Made by a program: the position numbers and the translations under genes. DNA of 64,000 nt. It comes from Siccirubricoccus sp. G192 (GTDB lineage: Bacteria > Pseudomonadota > Alphaproteobacteria > Acetobacterales > Acetobacteraceae). Location: assembly GCF_019084075.1 (NCBI RefSeq), contig NZ_JAHREN010000001.1, positions 3,631,501 through 3,695,500 on the forward strand, read 5' to 3'. Below are positions 36,297 through 44,828 of the stretch, one piece after another (positions within the stretch are counted from its first letter, which is position 1; every line of letters starts with the position of its first letter). The notes beneath the pieces are model-generated. The model saw only the letters and a program-made list of their open reading frames with translations. It made no database searches and was not told the DNA's origin.

Positions 36297-37752
36297 GGTG
36301 GATTCAAGTGGTCGTCGCAACACCAAGGCGGAGGGTGGTTGCGATGGCGGGTCGGCGGCGTTCGGATCGGGCTTTGCGGGCGAAGTCTCCTTCGCCAGGC
36401 CGCCCGGGAGTAGCCCGGCGTGAGGACCAGCGGCGCTTCTGGACGTTGATTGCGGCGGGACAGTCGAGCTGGGACGCGGCGATCGGCGTGGGGGTGTCGG
36501 AGGCGGTTGGGTCCCGCTGGTTTCGGGAGGCGGGCGGGATGCCACCATCGACGCTCGGGCGGTCGTCAAAGCCGCCTTCGGGACGATACCTGTTGTTTGC
36601 GGAGCGCGAGGAGATTGCGCTGCTGCGAGCCCAGGGCTGTGGAGTGCGAGAGGTTGCCCGGCGGCTGCGACGGGCGGCATCGACGGTCTCGCGCGAGCTA
36701 CGGCGCAATGCGGCCACGCGCAGCGGCAACCTGGAGTACAGGGCCACGACGGCGCAGTGGCATGCTGAGCGGGCGGCGCGGCGTCCGAAGCCGGCGAAGC
36801 TGGTGACGCACCCGGCGCTGAGGGCGTATGTGCAAGATCGGCTGGCGGGTGCCGTGGTCTCTCCAGGCGGGGCTACGGTGCCCGGACCGGCGGTGCCGTG
36901 GAAGGGCCGGCGGCATGGACCGAGGCAGCCTCGGCGCTGGGCGAGAGGATGGAGCCCGCAGCAGATCTCGCGGCGGCTGCGGCTCGACTTTCCTGGCGAT
37001 GGTGCGATGCGGATCAGCCATGAGGCCATCTACCAGTCGCTCTACGTCCAGGGCCGCGGCGCGCTGCGCCGCGAGCTGACGGCCTGCCTGCGAACCGGGC
37101 GGGCGCTGCGCGTGCCGCGGGCGCGGAGCCGGGGGGCGCGGCAAGTCGCATGTCGCGCCCGAGGTGCTGATCAGCCAGCGCCCGGCGGAGGCGGACGACC
37201 GGGCCGTGCCGGGGCATTGGGAGGGAGACCTCATCCTTGGCCTTGGCAGCTCAGCAATCGGCACCCTGGTGGAGCGCACGACGCGGTTCACGATGCTGCT
37301 GCACCTGCCCCGCATGCCGGGTCATGGAGAGGGAACGCGCGTCAAGAACGGCCCGGCGCTGGCCGGGCATGGGGCGGAAGCGGTGCGCGACGCCATCACC
37401 CGCATGATCACCACCCTGCCGGAGGCGCTGCGCCGGTCGCTGACCTGGGACCAGGGGGCGGAGATGAGCGAGCACGCCCGGCTGCGGATCGACACCGGCG
37501 TGCAGGTGTACTTCTGCGAGCCGCACAGCCCGTGGCAGCGTGGCACGAACGAGAACACCAACGGGCTGCTGCGGCAGTACTTCCCGAAGGGGACTGACCT
37601 GAGCGCGCACGGCGCCGATGACCTCGCGGCCGTGGCTGCGGCGCTCAATGGCAGGCCTCGCAAGACGCTCGGCTGGAGAACGCCAGCCGAAGCGCTTGAC
37701 GAGGCGCTGCGATCGGCTCAGGCAGGCGTTGCGACGACCAGTTGAGCCTGGG
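36297..37752 (+). mobile_element. IS30-like insertion sequence, copy A
   Basis: About 1456 bp. Left end GGTGGATTCAAGTGGTCG, right end (inverted) CCCAGGCTCAACTGGTCG, both continuing TCGCAAC. It is flanked by (G)CAA on each side (36293-36296 and about 37752-37755), fitting the short duplication of IS30. It interrupts the IS3-A orfB gene between the codons for Q and Y of HSDQGSQ-Y. Confidence 0.9.
36344..37745 (+). pseudogene. IS30-like transposase (copy A), frameshifted in a G6 run
   Basis: From the ATG at 36344 (MAGRRRSDRALRAKSPSPG): helix-turn-helix 'EEIALLRAQGCGVREVARRL' and 'RRAASTVSRELRRNAATRSG', then 'RWARGWSPQQISRRLRLDF' and 'MRISHEAIYQSLYVQGRG'. At the G6 run 37131-37136 the frame slips. 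The catalytic part continues in another frame: 'GHWEGDLILGLGSSAIGTLV' (first D), 'SLTWDQGAEMSEHARL' (second D) and 'NENTNGLLRQYFPKGTDLS' (E). The same slip occurs in copy B, so it predates the duplication. Either both copies are dead or the protein is made by programmed slippage. Confidence 0.88.
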
Positions 37753-38015
37753 CAATATACGTCCCTGGCGTTCGGCAAGCGCTGCAGAGAAGCCGGCATC
37801 CGGCCGTCCATGGGTTCCGTCGGCGACGCCTATGACAATGCCCTGTGCGAGAGCTTCTTCGCCATCCTGGAATGCGAGTTGCTCGCGCGACGCCGCTTCG
37901 CCTCCCACGCCGAAGCGCGCATGGCAACCTTCAGCTTCATCGAGGCCTGGTACAACCCAGCCAGGCTCCATTCATCGCTGGGCTACCGATCGCCCATGAC
38001 CTACGAAAAAGAGGA

Positions 38016-39697
38016 GTAAGTGGGGCAAAACCTGTGGCGTTCAGGCGTTCTGGCAGCGCGCTCTGACCAGGTCGGGCAGGTACGGGATGGTGGGCTGGCC
38101 GGCGATGCCGAGCCGGGCGCCGAGGTAGTCCCAGAAGCTGAGGCCGAGCTTGGTGCAGGTCTTGGCCAGGCCGAGGAAGGCGTCACGGCAGTCGCGCCCC
38201 ATGTCGCTTCGGGTGCCGCCGCTGATCTTGCGCCGGGTGACCTGGGCACGGATGTCGTTTTCCGATCCGTTAGTGTGCAGCGGGATTTCGGGGTGGTCCA
38301 GCCCCTGCAGCAGTTCCGCCTTGTTGGCGTGCAGGCGCTCGAGCAATCGGTCGAGCACGACGAAGCCGGTGCGGCGCTTGAAGATGCGCTCGAAGCGTAC
38401 CCGCAACTCGGCCCGGCGGCGCCGGCTGGGCTCTCGTTGGTACGCCTTCAGGTCGGCGTAGAACCACCAGATCAGCTCGCGGATGCGCGCCTGGGAAGTC
38501 CGCTGCTGGTCGGTGAAGGTGTCGAGCTTGTGGACGAGACGCTCGGCATGCACCCAGCAGAGCGCGTGCTCGCCGACGGCGAACTGGCCGGCATCGTCGC
38601 TGACGATCACCGTCCCCGGCAGCAGGCCATGTGCCTTGATGGCACCCCAGAGCGCGCCTTCGGTGGCCAGGCGCGCCGGCGCGAGGCTGTCCTCCATGCT
38701 GCGGATGCCGAGCCGCTCGAGGTGCGCGGCCCAGGTCGCCTGGTTCGCAAAGACGCGCTGCGGATGGCCTTCCAGGCGGGCGATCACCGGCCCGGCCAGG
38801 GCGCGCTCGCGCATGTAGGCCAGCGCCTCGGCGTTCACCACGTAGTCGCCGTGCCCGGCCCGCAGCAGCTCCAGGAAGTTCAGCCGGCTCTTGCTGGCCG
38901 TGGTGCCGAACCAGGCGAAGTGGGCGTTGCCGATCTGCGTGCAGGCGCCGTTCACCGCCCGGTGCCGCGCGCCCGTATCGTCAACCGTGATCCAGGCCGC
39001 GCTCGCCAGTCCGGCTCGCAGCACCTCCTGGCTCTCGTCCAGGAACGGCTGCTGACCGGCGATCAGCAGGCGCATGACCTGCCGTTTGGAGATGGCGATC
39101 CCAACCGCCCACAGCTGCGCCACCAGCCGCGGCACGGTGGTCTGCCCCTGATGGTACTGGGCGAGCACGTAGCGCCGGAGTTCGGGGCCGAAATGGCCAT
39201 CCACCCCGCCCGGCAAGCGCGCAACGACCAGCCGCCCCTCCGGCGTCAGCCAGCGCTCGCGCCGGTAGCACACCGCCTCCGTCCGCATGATGAGGTCCTG
39301 CACCAGGAAGTCCTGGTAGCCCTGGAACCGCGAGCCGGGCGGCACCGTGGCCCGCAGCACCCGCGCCTCCACCGCCACCCGCGGCACCACCTTGCCGCGG
39401 CCACGACGGTCGGGGCGCTCGCGCGGCGGCGTCGGCTCGCTCGCCTGCTCCATCCCGCTCGGCTTGATCGCGGGCCGACCCTTCAGTCCCTTGAGGCGGG
39501 CGATCTCCTCGCGCTGCGCCGCCACAATCCGCTCGAGCTCCGCCACCTCGCCGAGCAGGGCGCTGACCAGCGCCTTCAGCTCGGCCGGCGACAGCGTGTC
39601 AGGATCGGCAGGCGGGACCATGCTCCCGAGGGAATCAGACCAGCCGACACCTGGGAAGGGCAAACCGCACCCTCGCAACAGGTTTTGCCCCACTTAC
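38016..39697 (-). mobile_element. ISBst12/IS66-like insertion sequence
   Basis: 1682 bp with ends GTAAGTGGGGCAAAACCTGT on both sides (38016 inward, 39697 inward). Exact 8-bp duplication AAAGAGGA at 38008-38015 and 39698-39705, inside the last codons of IS3-A orfB. A truncated second copy of this element lies at 56269-56714. Confidence 0.95.
38041..39621 (-). CDS. ISBst12-type IS66-family transposase
   Basis: 526 residues from the ATG at 39621 (MVPPADPDTLSPAELKALV); the frame extends upstream to 39693 through the terminal repeat. Unlike classical IS66 it is a one-gene element. It has an N-terminal coiled coil ('LLGEVAELERIVAAQREEIA') and a DDE core with 'ASAAWITVDDTGARHRAVNG' (first D), 'GTVIVSDDAGQFAVGEHALC' (second D) and 'HTNGSENDIRAQVTRRKISG' (catalytic E). 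Complete and probably functional. Confidence 0.93.
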   Translation of the reverse strand: MVPPADPDTLSPAELKALVSALLGEVAELERIVAAQREEIARLKGLKGRPAIKPSGMEQASEPTPPRERPDRRGRGKVVPRVAVEARVLRATVPPGSRFQGYQDFLVQDLIMRTEAVCYRRERWLTPEGRLVVARLPGGVDGHFGPELRRYVLAQYHQGQTTVPRLVAQLWAVGIAISKRQVMRLLIAGQQPFLDESQEVLRAGLASAAWITVDDTGARHRAVNGACTQIGNAHFAWFGTTASKSRLNFLELLRAGHGDYVVNAEALAYMRERALAGPVIARLEGHPQRVFANQATWAAHLERLGIRSMEDSLAPARLATEGALWGAIKAHGLLPGTVIVSDDAGQFAVGEHALCWVHAERLVHKLDTFTDQQRTSQARIRELIWWFYADLKAYQREPSRRRRAELRVRFERIFKRRTGFVVLDRLLERLHANKAELLQGLDHPEIPLHTNGSENDIRAQVTRRKISGGTRSDMGRDCRDAFLGLAKTCTKLGLSFWDYLGARLGIAGQPTIPYLPDLVRARCQNA

Positions 39698-39778
39698 AAA
39701 GAGGAGCATCAAGCCGCCACAGCAGACCCGTAATCAACCAAGCCCATCAACTGTCCACCAGAGCGGGACAAACCCAAG

Positions 39779-40297
39779 CGCTACGCTGAGCGGGGCGCGG
39801 CCGGGCTGCAGACTGGTCCGCGCGGGCCGGAGCCGGGGCATGGACGGTTCCTTGGCGCCGAGGAGGAGTTGGAGGCCCAGGTCCTGATCCAGCGCCACAC
39901 ACCTGACGAGTTGGGCCTGCCGTTTGCGCTCTGGAGCCGAGCCGCGGTGCGGGAGTTGATCTGGCAGCGCTTCGGGGTGCGGCTGGCGGTGCGCACCATG
40001 GGCACCTACCTGGCGCGCTGGGGCTTCACCGCCCAGAAGCCGCTGCGACGGGCCTACGAGCAGGACCCGGCAGCGGTGCGGCGCTGGCTGCGGCACGATT
40101 ACCCGGCGATTGCCGCCCGGGCCAAAGCCGAGGGTGGCGTTGTCTTCTGGGGTGATGAGACCGGCCTGCGCTCTGATGACGTGCGCGGCCGCAGCTACGC
40201 GCCCCGGGGCCGCACGCCAGAGGTGCGGGTCAACCACAAGCGGGCCAACCTCGGCCTGATCTCGGCGGTGACCAACAAGGGCGAGCTGCGCTGGATG
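39779..40297 (+). pseudogene. IS630 transposase, N-terminal part
   Basis: Starts in mid-protein as 'RYAERGAAGLQTG' and continues 'RAAVRELIWQRFGVRLAVRT', 'MGTYLARWGFTAQKPLRRAY', 'GVVFWGDETGLRSDDVRGRS' (first catalytic D, in GDETGL) and 'GLISAVTNKGELRWM'. The reading frame then enters the IS66 terminal repeat. The remainder is at 45338-45706. Confidence 0.88.
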
Positions 40298-40359
40298 GTA
40301 AGCGGCGGCTACGGACCCTTGGCGCCCTCAGCTGAGGAGGGCGGCTCCTGCGAGTCGGC

Positions 40360-41475
40360 CTAGCACCAGGGCATCAGCTCGTCGATACGGTCGTTGGGCC
40401 AGCCATTGACCAGGCGGGTAAGCAGGTCGGTGAAGTAGCGCTGCGGGTCGACGCCATTCAGTTTGCATGTCTCGACGAGCGAGGCTGCCGCGCACCACCG
40501 CGTTCCGCCGTCATCGCCGGACGCAAAGAGTGAGTTCTTTCTGCTCAGGCACACGGGCCGGATGGCGCGCTCGACCACATTGGTGTCGAGCTCGATCCTG
40601 CCATCGTCGAGGAACTGGATCAGGCCCTCGCGGTGGTTCAGCGGATAGCGGATCGCCTTGGCGGTCGGGCTGCCGCCGGGCAGGCGCGCGAGCTGGTCCT
40701 CGAACCAGGCGAACAGCGCATCGACCAGTGGCTTGGTCTTTGCCCGGCGGACGGCCTGCCGGGTCTCCGGCGGCTTGCCGCGGATTTCGGCCTCGATGGC
40801 GTAGAGCGCGGCGATGCGCTGCAGCGTCTCGGTGGCGATCGGCGCGGTGTTGCCCTTGGCCAGCTCGATGAACCCCCTTCGTACATGCGACCAGCAGAAC
40901 GCGAGGGTGATGCCCTCCTTGGCCGCGGCCAGCGTCTTGTAGGCGGCGTAGCCATCGCATTGCAGGATGCCCTGGTAATCGGCCAGCAGCGCCTTCGGAT
41001 GCTTGGCGCCGCGGCCTGGCGCGTAGTGGAACACGACAGCCGGTGGATCGGTGCCGCCCCAGGGCCGGTCATCGCGGGCGATTGCCCAGGCATAGCCCTT
41101 CTTCGTCTGACCGCGCCCCGGGTCGAGCACCGGCATCGTGGTCTCGTCCGCAAACAGGCGTGGCGAGGTCTGCAGGAGCTCGTGCATACGTCGCGCCACG
41201 GGCGCGATCTCGCGGGCTGCCGTGCCGAGCCAGTCGGCAAGCACCGCGCGGCCGATCTCGATCCCCTGGCGCGCCAGGATCTGCGCCTGCCGATACAGGG
41301 GCAGGTGATCCGCGTAGCGGGAGACCAGCACATGCGCGACCGTTGCCTCGGTCGGCATGCCCCCCTCAATCAGGCGGGCCGGCGCGGGCTCCTGCATGAC
41401 CACGCCGGGGCAGGCGCGACACGCCAGCTTCGGCCGCTTCGTCACGACGACGCGGAACTGGGCGGGGATCACGTC
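40360..41475 (-). pseudogene. tnpC: IS66 TnpC (copy C), C-terminal part
   Basis: Resumes as 'LDVIPAQFRVVVTKRPKLAC' after the serine-recombinase transposon. It carries the DDE core: 'RLFADETTMPVLDPGRGQTK', 'LQCDGYAAYKTLAAAKEG' and 'ELDTNVVERAIRPVCLSRKN'. The stop is at 40360. An ATG a few bases upstream, within the transposon end, could start a truncated protein, but without the N-terminal DNA-binding part. Confidence 0.9.
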
Positions 41476-41510
41476 CAGCGACAACATCTCTTGATGCCCC
41501 TGCCGATGCG

Positions 41511-41873
41511 GTGGGCGCTGCGGAGGCGGAGGACGTTTCGGTGCGCGTCACCGACCCGCGTCATCCGCTGTTCGGCAAGGAGTTACCGCTGGTTTCCATG
41601 ACCGGCTCGCGCCTCACCCGTGGCCACGTTTACGTGAGGCACGGTGGCAAAGCGCTGCTGATGATCCCGATCTCCAGCACGAGTCTCCGCGTCGCTGCTG
41701 ATGCGCCGCGGAGCAAGCTCACGGGCGACGCCGTGGCCTCTCTCCTTGCCCGCGTCCGAGAGATCAGGGAGGCGCTGGCATGCGCATCCGTCCCGGAGAA
41801 GTCTGGTCCCGCCTGTCGGACGCCCGACGCGAGTACGCCCTTGCCGCGCTCGCATCGGCGCTGCGGGAGATGA
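41511..41873 (+). CDS. small companion protein upstream of serine recombinase
   Basis: 120 residues from a GTG at 41511: 'VSVRVTDPRHPLFGKELPLV', 'SRLTRGHVYVRHGGKALLMI', 'PISSTSLRVAADAPRSKLTG'. It resembles the DUF5372-like proteins found immediately before recombinases of this type, with the conserved 'VTDPRHPLFG' start. Function unknown. The last 30 residues overlap the next small ORF in another frame and look less natural, so the true end may be earlier. The stop is one base before the recombinase GTG. Confidence 0.6.
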   Translation: MGAAEAEDVSVRVTDPRHPLFGKELPLVSMTGSRLTRGHVYVRHGGKALLMIPISSTSLRVAADAPRSKLTGDAVASLLARVREIREALACASVPEKSGPACRTPDASTPLPRSHRRCGR

Positions 41874-42013
41874 GTGATGCACTCCGATCTGATCACGCCG
41901 GCGCACCTGTCACGGCGCGCCCTGATCTATGTCCGCCAATCCACGCCGCACCAGGTGCTGAGCAACGGGGAGAGCCTACGCCTGCAGTACGCGCTGCGCC
42001 AACGCGCCGTTGA
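41780..42013 (+). CDS. second small ORF of the recombinase transposon
   Basis: 77 residues: 'MRIRPGEVWSRLSDARREYA', 'LAALASALREMSDALRSD', then sequence that only overlaps the recombinase start. The first 40 residues look like a genuine short helical protein ('PGEVWSRL' then an Ala/Leu helix), placed like accessory ORFs in related loci. It overlaps both neighbours, so it is tentative. Confidence 0.4.
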   Translation: MRIRPGEVWSRLSDARREYALAALASALREMSDALRSDHAGAPVTARPDLCPPIHAAPGAEQRGEPTPAVRAAPTRR

Positions 42014-43955
42014 TCTCGGTTGGCGCGAGGCGGATGTCGAGGTGATCGACCAGGACATAGGCGAGAGCGGCACGACCGCGGCCAACCGCTCGGGTTTCAA
42101 GGAATTGCTCGCCCGCGTAGGCCTGGGCGAGGTCGGCATCGTGCTCTCCTACGAGGTCACCCGACTGACCCGGAACTGCTCCGATTGGTACCCCCTGCTC
42201 GATCTGTGCGGGTACCGCCGTTGCCTCATCGCCGACAGGGACGGGGTCTACGATCCCTCCACCGGCAATGGCCGATTGCTGCTTGGCCTCAAGGGCACGA
42301 TCTCTGAGGTGGAGATGCACACGCTTCGTGGCCGGCTCACCGCTGGGCTGCTCGCCAAAGCCGGCCGTGGCGACCTGGCGCTGCCGCTGCCGGTCGGCCT
42401 CGAACGCGACCCCACGGGGGTGGTCGTCATCACGCCCGACCGCGAGGTGGCGGATCGCATCCGGCTGGTATTCTCCACTTTCCTCGATCGCCGGTCGGCC
42501 CAGGCGGTACTTCGGGTGCTGCTGGCCCGCCAACTCGCCCTGCCCAGGCGCGAGGGGCCCCAGGGTGGCCTCTGCTGGCGCGCACCGACCAAGCATGCGA
42601 TCTGCAGTATCTTGCGGCAGCCGGCCTACGCGGGCGCGTTCGTCTACGGGCGTACAGCTGCGGTGCGCCCGCCCGACGGCGGTCGCGCCAAGGCCCGCAC
42701 GCGCCCGCGAGCCGAATGGCGCGTCGTCGTCCGGGATCGATTTCCTGCCTACATTAGCTGGGAGACGCACGAGGCGATCGTGGCCACGCTGCAAGATAAT
42801 TACGCTGACTACTGTCGCAAGGGGACGCGGGGCGTGCCGCGCGACGGTGCAGCCCTCCTGCACGGCCTCGTCCACTGCGGGATCTGCGGCCGCAAGATGA
42901 CCGTGCAGTACCACAACCGGGCGCGCTACATCTGCCGTAGTCTCGAGAACGACCAGGGCCTGCCGCGCTGCCAGAACGTACTCGTGGCGCCGGTGGATGC
43001 GCTGGTGGCTTCGGCGTTCCTCGAGGCCGTGGCGCCGGCCGAGGTGGACGCATTCGAACGGGCGGAGGCGACGCGGCGCGAGAACGAGGCCGCGCTCAGG
43101 CGCGCAGCCGCGCAGCAGATCGAACGGCTCCGTTACCGCGCGCTCCTGGCGGAACGCCAGTTCGACAAGGTGGATCCGGACAATCGCCTCGTCGCCTCGG
43201 AGTTGGAGCGTCGCTGGGAGGCCGCCCTCAGCGAGTTGCGCGCAGCTGAGGCAGCACTGGCGGCCCATGATCGGATGGACCTCGAATCCCAGGGCGCTAA
43301 GGTCTCGGCCAGCGCTGCGTCGTCCACGCTGCGAATGCAGTTGCTGGAAATCCAGCAGAGCCTTCCGCCACTCTGGGCAGACCCTGGCCTCGCGCCTGCG
43401 CAGCGCAAGGCGCTGCTGCGGTGCCTCATCGAGAAAGTCGTCCTGGAGCGCACGGCAGCAGACCGGGTGAATGTCCGGATCGTCTGGAGTGGCGGCGACT
43501 GGAGCGACCTGGTTGCCGACACCGGCGGGCATGCCCTGCGCGAACTGTCCGGCATCGCCGAGATCGAGAGGTGCGTAGCGACGATGGCGAGGTCCGGAGC
43601 CGCTGACGCCGAAATCGCCGCGACTCTCAATGAGCGCGGCTACCGCCTGGCCCACGGTCGACCTGTCCTGGTGAACACGGTCCGCAAGCTGCGTCTCGCC
43701 CAGGGCATCCGATACCGGCCGGAACTGCGCCGCCGGGTAGAGGGGGCGCTGACAATACCGCAGCTTGCCGAAGCGGTCGGCGTTTCGGAGGCATGGATCC
43801 ACCACCGGATCCGCACGGGGCGAATCACCGTCACTCGCGGATCGAAGTACCAACTCCATCTGTTCCCCGACGAACCCGCGACCATCGATGCGCTCCGGCA
43901 GCTTATTCGGGGAGAACTTCGCCACATTAATCTCTCGACCTACCCACGAGATTGA
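41874..43955 (+). CDS. large serine recombinase with zinc ribbon
   Basis: 693 residues (GTG at 41874, ATG one codon later). The resolvase domain (about 15-165) has the nucleophile Ser in 'RALIYVRQSTPHQVLSN', plus 'LRLQYALRQRAVDLGW' and 'YEVTRLTRNCSDWYPLLDLC'. The recombinase domain includes 'SAQAVLRVLLARQLALPRRE' and 'ILRQPAYAGAFVYGRT'. The zinc ribbon is 'GLVHCGICGRKMTVQYHNRA', then 'CRSLENDQGLPRCQ'. A long coiled-coil region follows. The C-terminal tail (from about 590) has two helix-turn-helix-like segments ('AEIAATLNERGYRLAHGRPV', 'TIPQLAEAVGVSEAWIHHR'). It catalyses integration and excision at a 2-bp core; intact. Confidence 0.92.
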   Translation: MMHSDLITPAHLSRRALIYVRQSTPHQVLSNGESLRLQYALRQRAVDLGWREADVEVIDQDIGESGTTAANRSGFKELLARVGLGEVGIVLSYEVTRLTRNCSDWYPLLDLCGYRRCLIADRDGVYDPSTGNGRLLLGLKGTISEVEMHTLRGRLTAGLLAKAGRGDLALPLPVGLERDPTGVVVITPDREVADRIRLVFSTFLDRRSAQAVLRVLLARQLALPRREGPQGGLCWRAPTKHAICSILRQPAYAGAFVYGRTAAVRPPDGGRAKARTRPRAEWRVVVRDRFPAYISWETHEAIVATLQDNYADYCRKGTRGVPRDGAALLHGLVHCGICGRKMTVQYHNRARYICRSLENDQGLPRCQNVLVAPVDALVASAFLEAVAPAEVDAFERAEATRRENEAALRRAAAQQIERLRYRALLAERQFDKVDPDNRLVASELERRWEAALSELRAAEAALAAHDRMDLESQGAKVSASAASSTLRMQLLEIQQSLPPLWADPGLAPAQRKALLRCLIEKVVLERTAADRVNVRIVWSGGDWSDLVADTGGHALRELSGIAEIERCVATMARSGAADAEIAATLNERGYRLAHGRPVLVNTVRKLRLAQGIRYRPELRRRVEGALTIPQLAEAVGVSEAWIHHRIRTGRITVTRGSKYQLHLFPDEPATIDALRQLIRGELRHINLSTYPRD

Positions 43956-43978
43956 GGAGGGTATCAACGTGCCAAATC

Positions 43979-44458
43979 GAGCCGCCTGGCGGTGTCGCTG
44001 CCGATCTCGACCAGCGGGCCCTGGCAGCAGGGGCAGGTCGTCGCCTCCGGCGCCAGCACCTGCTCAATCTCCGGCAGGTGCGCGGGCAGGCGGCCGCGGC
44101 TGGCCCGGCGGCGTTGCTTCTGCTGCTCGCGGGTCGCCGGCGACTGCTTGCCCGCCTCCGCGGCATTCTCGGCCAGCGTCGCCTCGATCTCCTCGAAGGC
44201 GAACTGCAGTTGCTCGTCGGTCAGCTGCTCCGACTTCCGCCCGAACTGCTGGCGCTGCAGCTTCAGTAGCAGGTGGCGGAGACGCTCGTTCCGCTCGACC
44301 AGCGCGTCGCGTTCGGCGGTCACGCTGTCGCATCTGGATGACAGCGTGTCGCGCTCGGCAGTCAGCGTGTCGACCAGCACCCGTGTCTCGACCAGCAGCG
44401 CGCGCAGTGCTGCGGGATCCTCCGGCAGTGTCGGCGTGTCGGTGTCCGCGGCGCGCAT
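43979..44458 (-). pseudogene. tnpC: IS66 TnpC (copy C), N-terminal part
   Basis: From the ATG at 44458 (MRAADTDTPTLPEDPAALR): coiled coil 'RDALVERNERLRHLLLKLQR', 'QFGRKSEQLTDEQLQFAFEE' and zinc finger 'TTCPCCQGPLVEIGSDTARR', then L-D. The serine-recombinase transposon begins at that point and gives a false stop at 43964. The catalytic domain is at 40360-41475. Confidence 0.9.
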
Positions 44459-44471
44459 CGTACCGCCGATT

Positions 44472-44828
44472 CTATGCGGGCACGCTCGGTTTGGGAATCT
44501 CCCGTGTCGCCTGCACGCGTCGCCAATCGATCCCGGAGAACAACGCGGCGAACTCGACTGCGGTCAGGCGCAGCGTGCCATCCACGATCGGCGGCCAGCG
44601 GAAGGTGCTCGCCTCCAGCTGCTTCCAGATCAGCACCAGGCCGCTGTCATCCCAGGTCAGGATCTTCACCCGGTCGGATCGCTTCGAGCGGAACACCAGC
44701 ACCACGCCCGAGAATGGATCGGTGCCGAGTTCCGCGGCTGCCAGCGCTGCCAGGGAGTGGGCGCCCTTCCGGAAATCCACCGGCTTGCTCGCCAGCAGGA
44801 TCCGCACACCGGCCGGCAGCGCGATCAT
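44472..44828 (-). CDS. tnpB: IS66 accessory protein TnpB (copy C)
   Basis: 118 residues, same landmarks as in copies A and B: 'RILLASKPVDFRKGAHSLAA', 'DPFSGVVLVFRSKRSDRVKI', 'LTWDDSGLVLIWKQLEAS' and 'FAALFSGIDWRRV'. Overlaps tnpA by ATGA. Intact but orphaned by the break in tnpC. Confidence 0.92.
   Translation of the reverse strand: MIALPAGVRILLASKPVDFRKGAHSLAALAAAELGTDPFSGVVLVFRSKRSDRVKILTWDDSGLVLIWKQLEASTFRWPPIVDGTLRLTAVEFAALFSGIDWRRVQATREIPKPSVPA

Larger units (their letters stand above)
35721..39736 (+). pseudogene. IS3-family OrfB (copy A), split by IS30-like and IS66-like elements
   Basis: The N-part (35721-36296) runs 'MKANQASFPIARMARLLGVS' through 'QLWVADITFIPTAAGFLYLA' (first catalytic D) to 'RGVIHHSDQGSQ' (second D). 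The IS30-like element then enters. The frame resumes at about 37753 as 'QYTSLAFGKRCREAGIRPSM', 'DNALCESFFAILECELLARR' (catalytic E) and 'YNPARLHSSLGYRSPMTYE', until the IS66-like element at 38016. The last codons ('HQAATADP', stop) lie at about 39706-39736. Joined, the protein would be complete. Confidence 0.92.
33556..39776 (+). mobile_element. IS3-family element, copy A, carrying three nested elements
   Basis: Ends TGGGTTTGCCCCGTCTCGG at 33556 and, inverted, TGGGTTTGTCCCGCTCTGG at 39776. Each is followed by TGGACA, giving imperfect 25-bp IS3 repeats. Inside are ISL3 copy 2 (within the left terminal repeat), orfA, orfB split by an IS30-like element, and an ISBst12/IS66-like element in the last codons of orfB. 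Without the guests the element is about 1.3 kb. The outer flanks (CTC and AGC) show no short duplication. The left flank is IS21 and the right flank IS630, so at least one end was rearranged. Confidence 0.88.
41476..43978 (+). mobile_element. large-serine-recombinase transposon
   Basis: About 2.5 kb inserted in IS66-C tnpC. The gene reads ...ARRLD on one side and LDVIPAQF on the other. The dinucleotide TC (41474-41475 and 43977-43978) occurs at both junctions, as expected for a serine recombinase with a 2-bp core. Near the ends TTGATGCCC (41491-41499) and GGGTATCAA (43960-43968) form a subterminal inverted repeat with one mismatch. It contains two small ORFs and one large recombinase gene and no other cargo. 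Confidence 0.75.
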
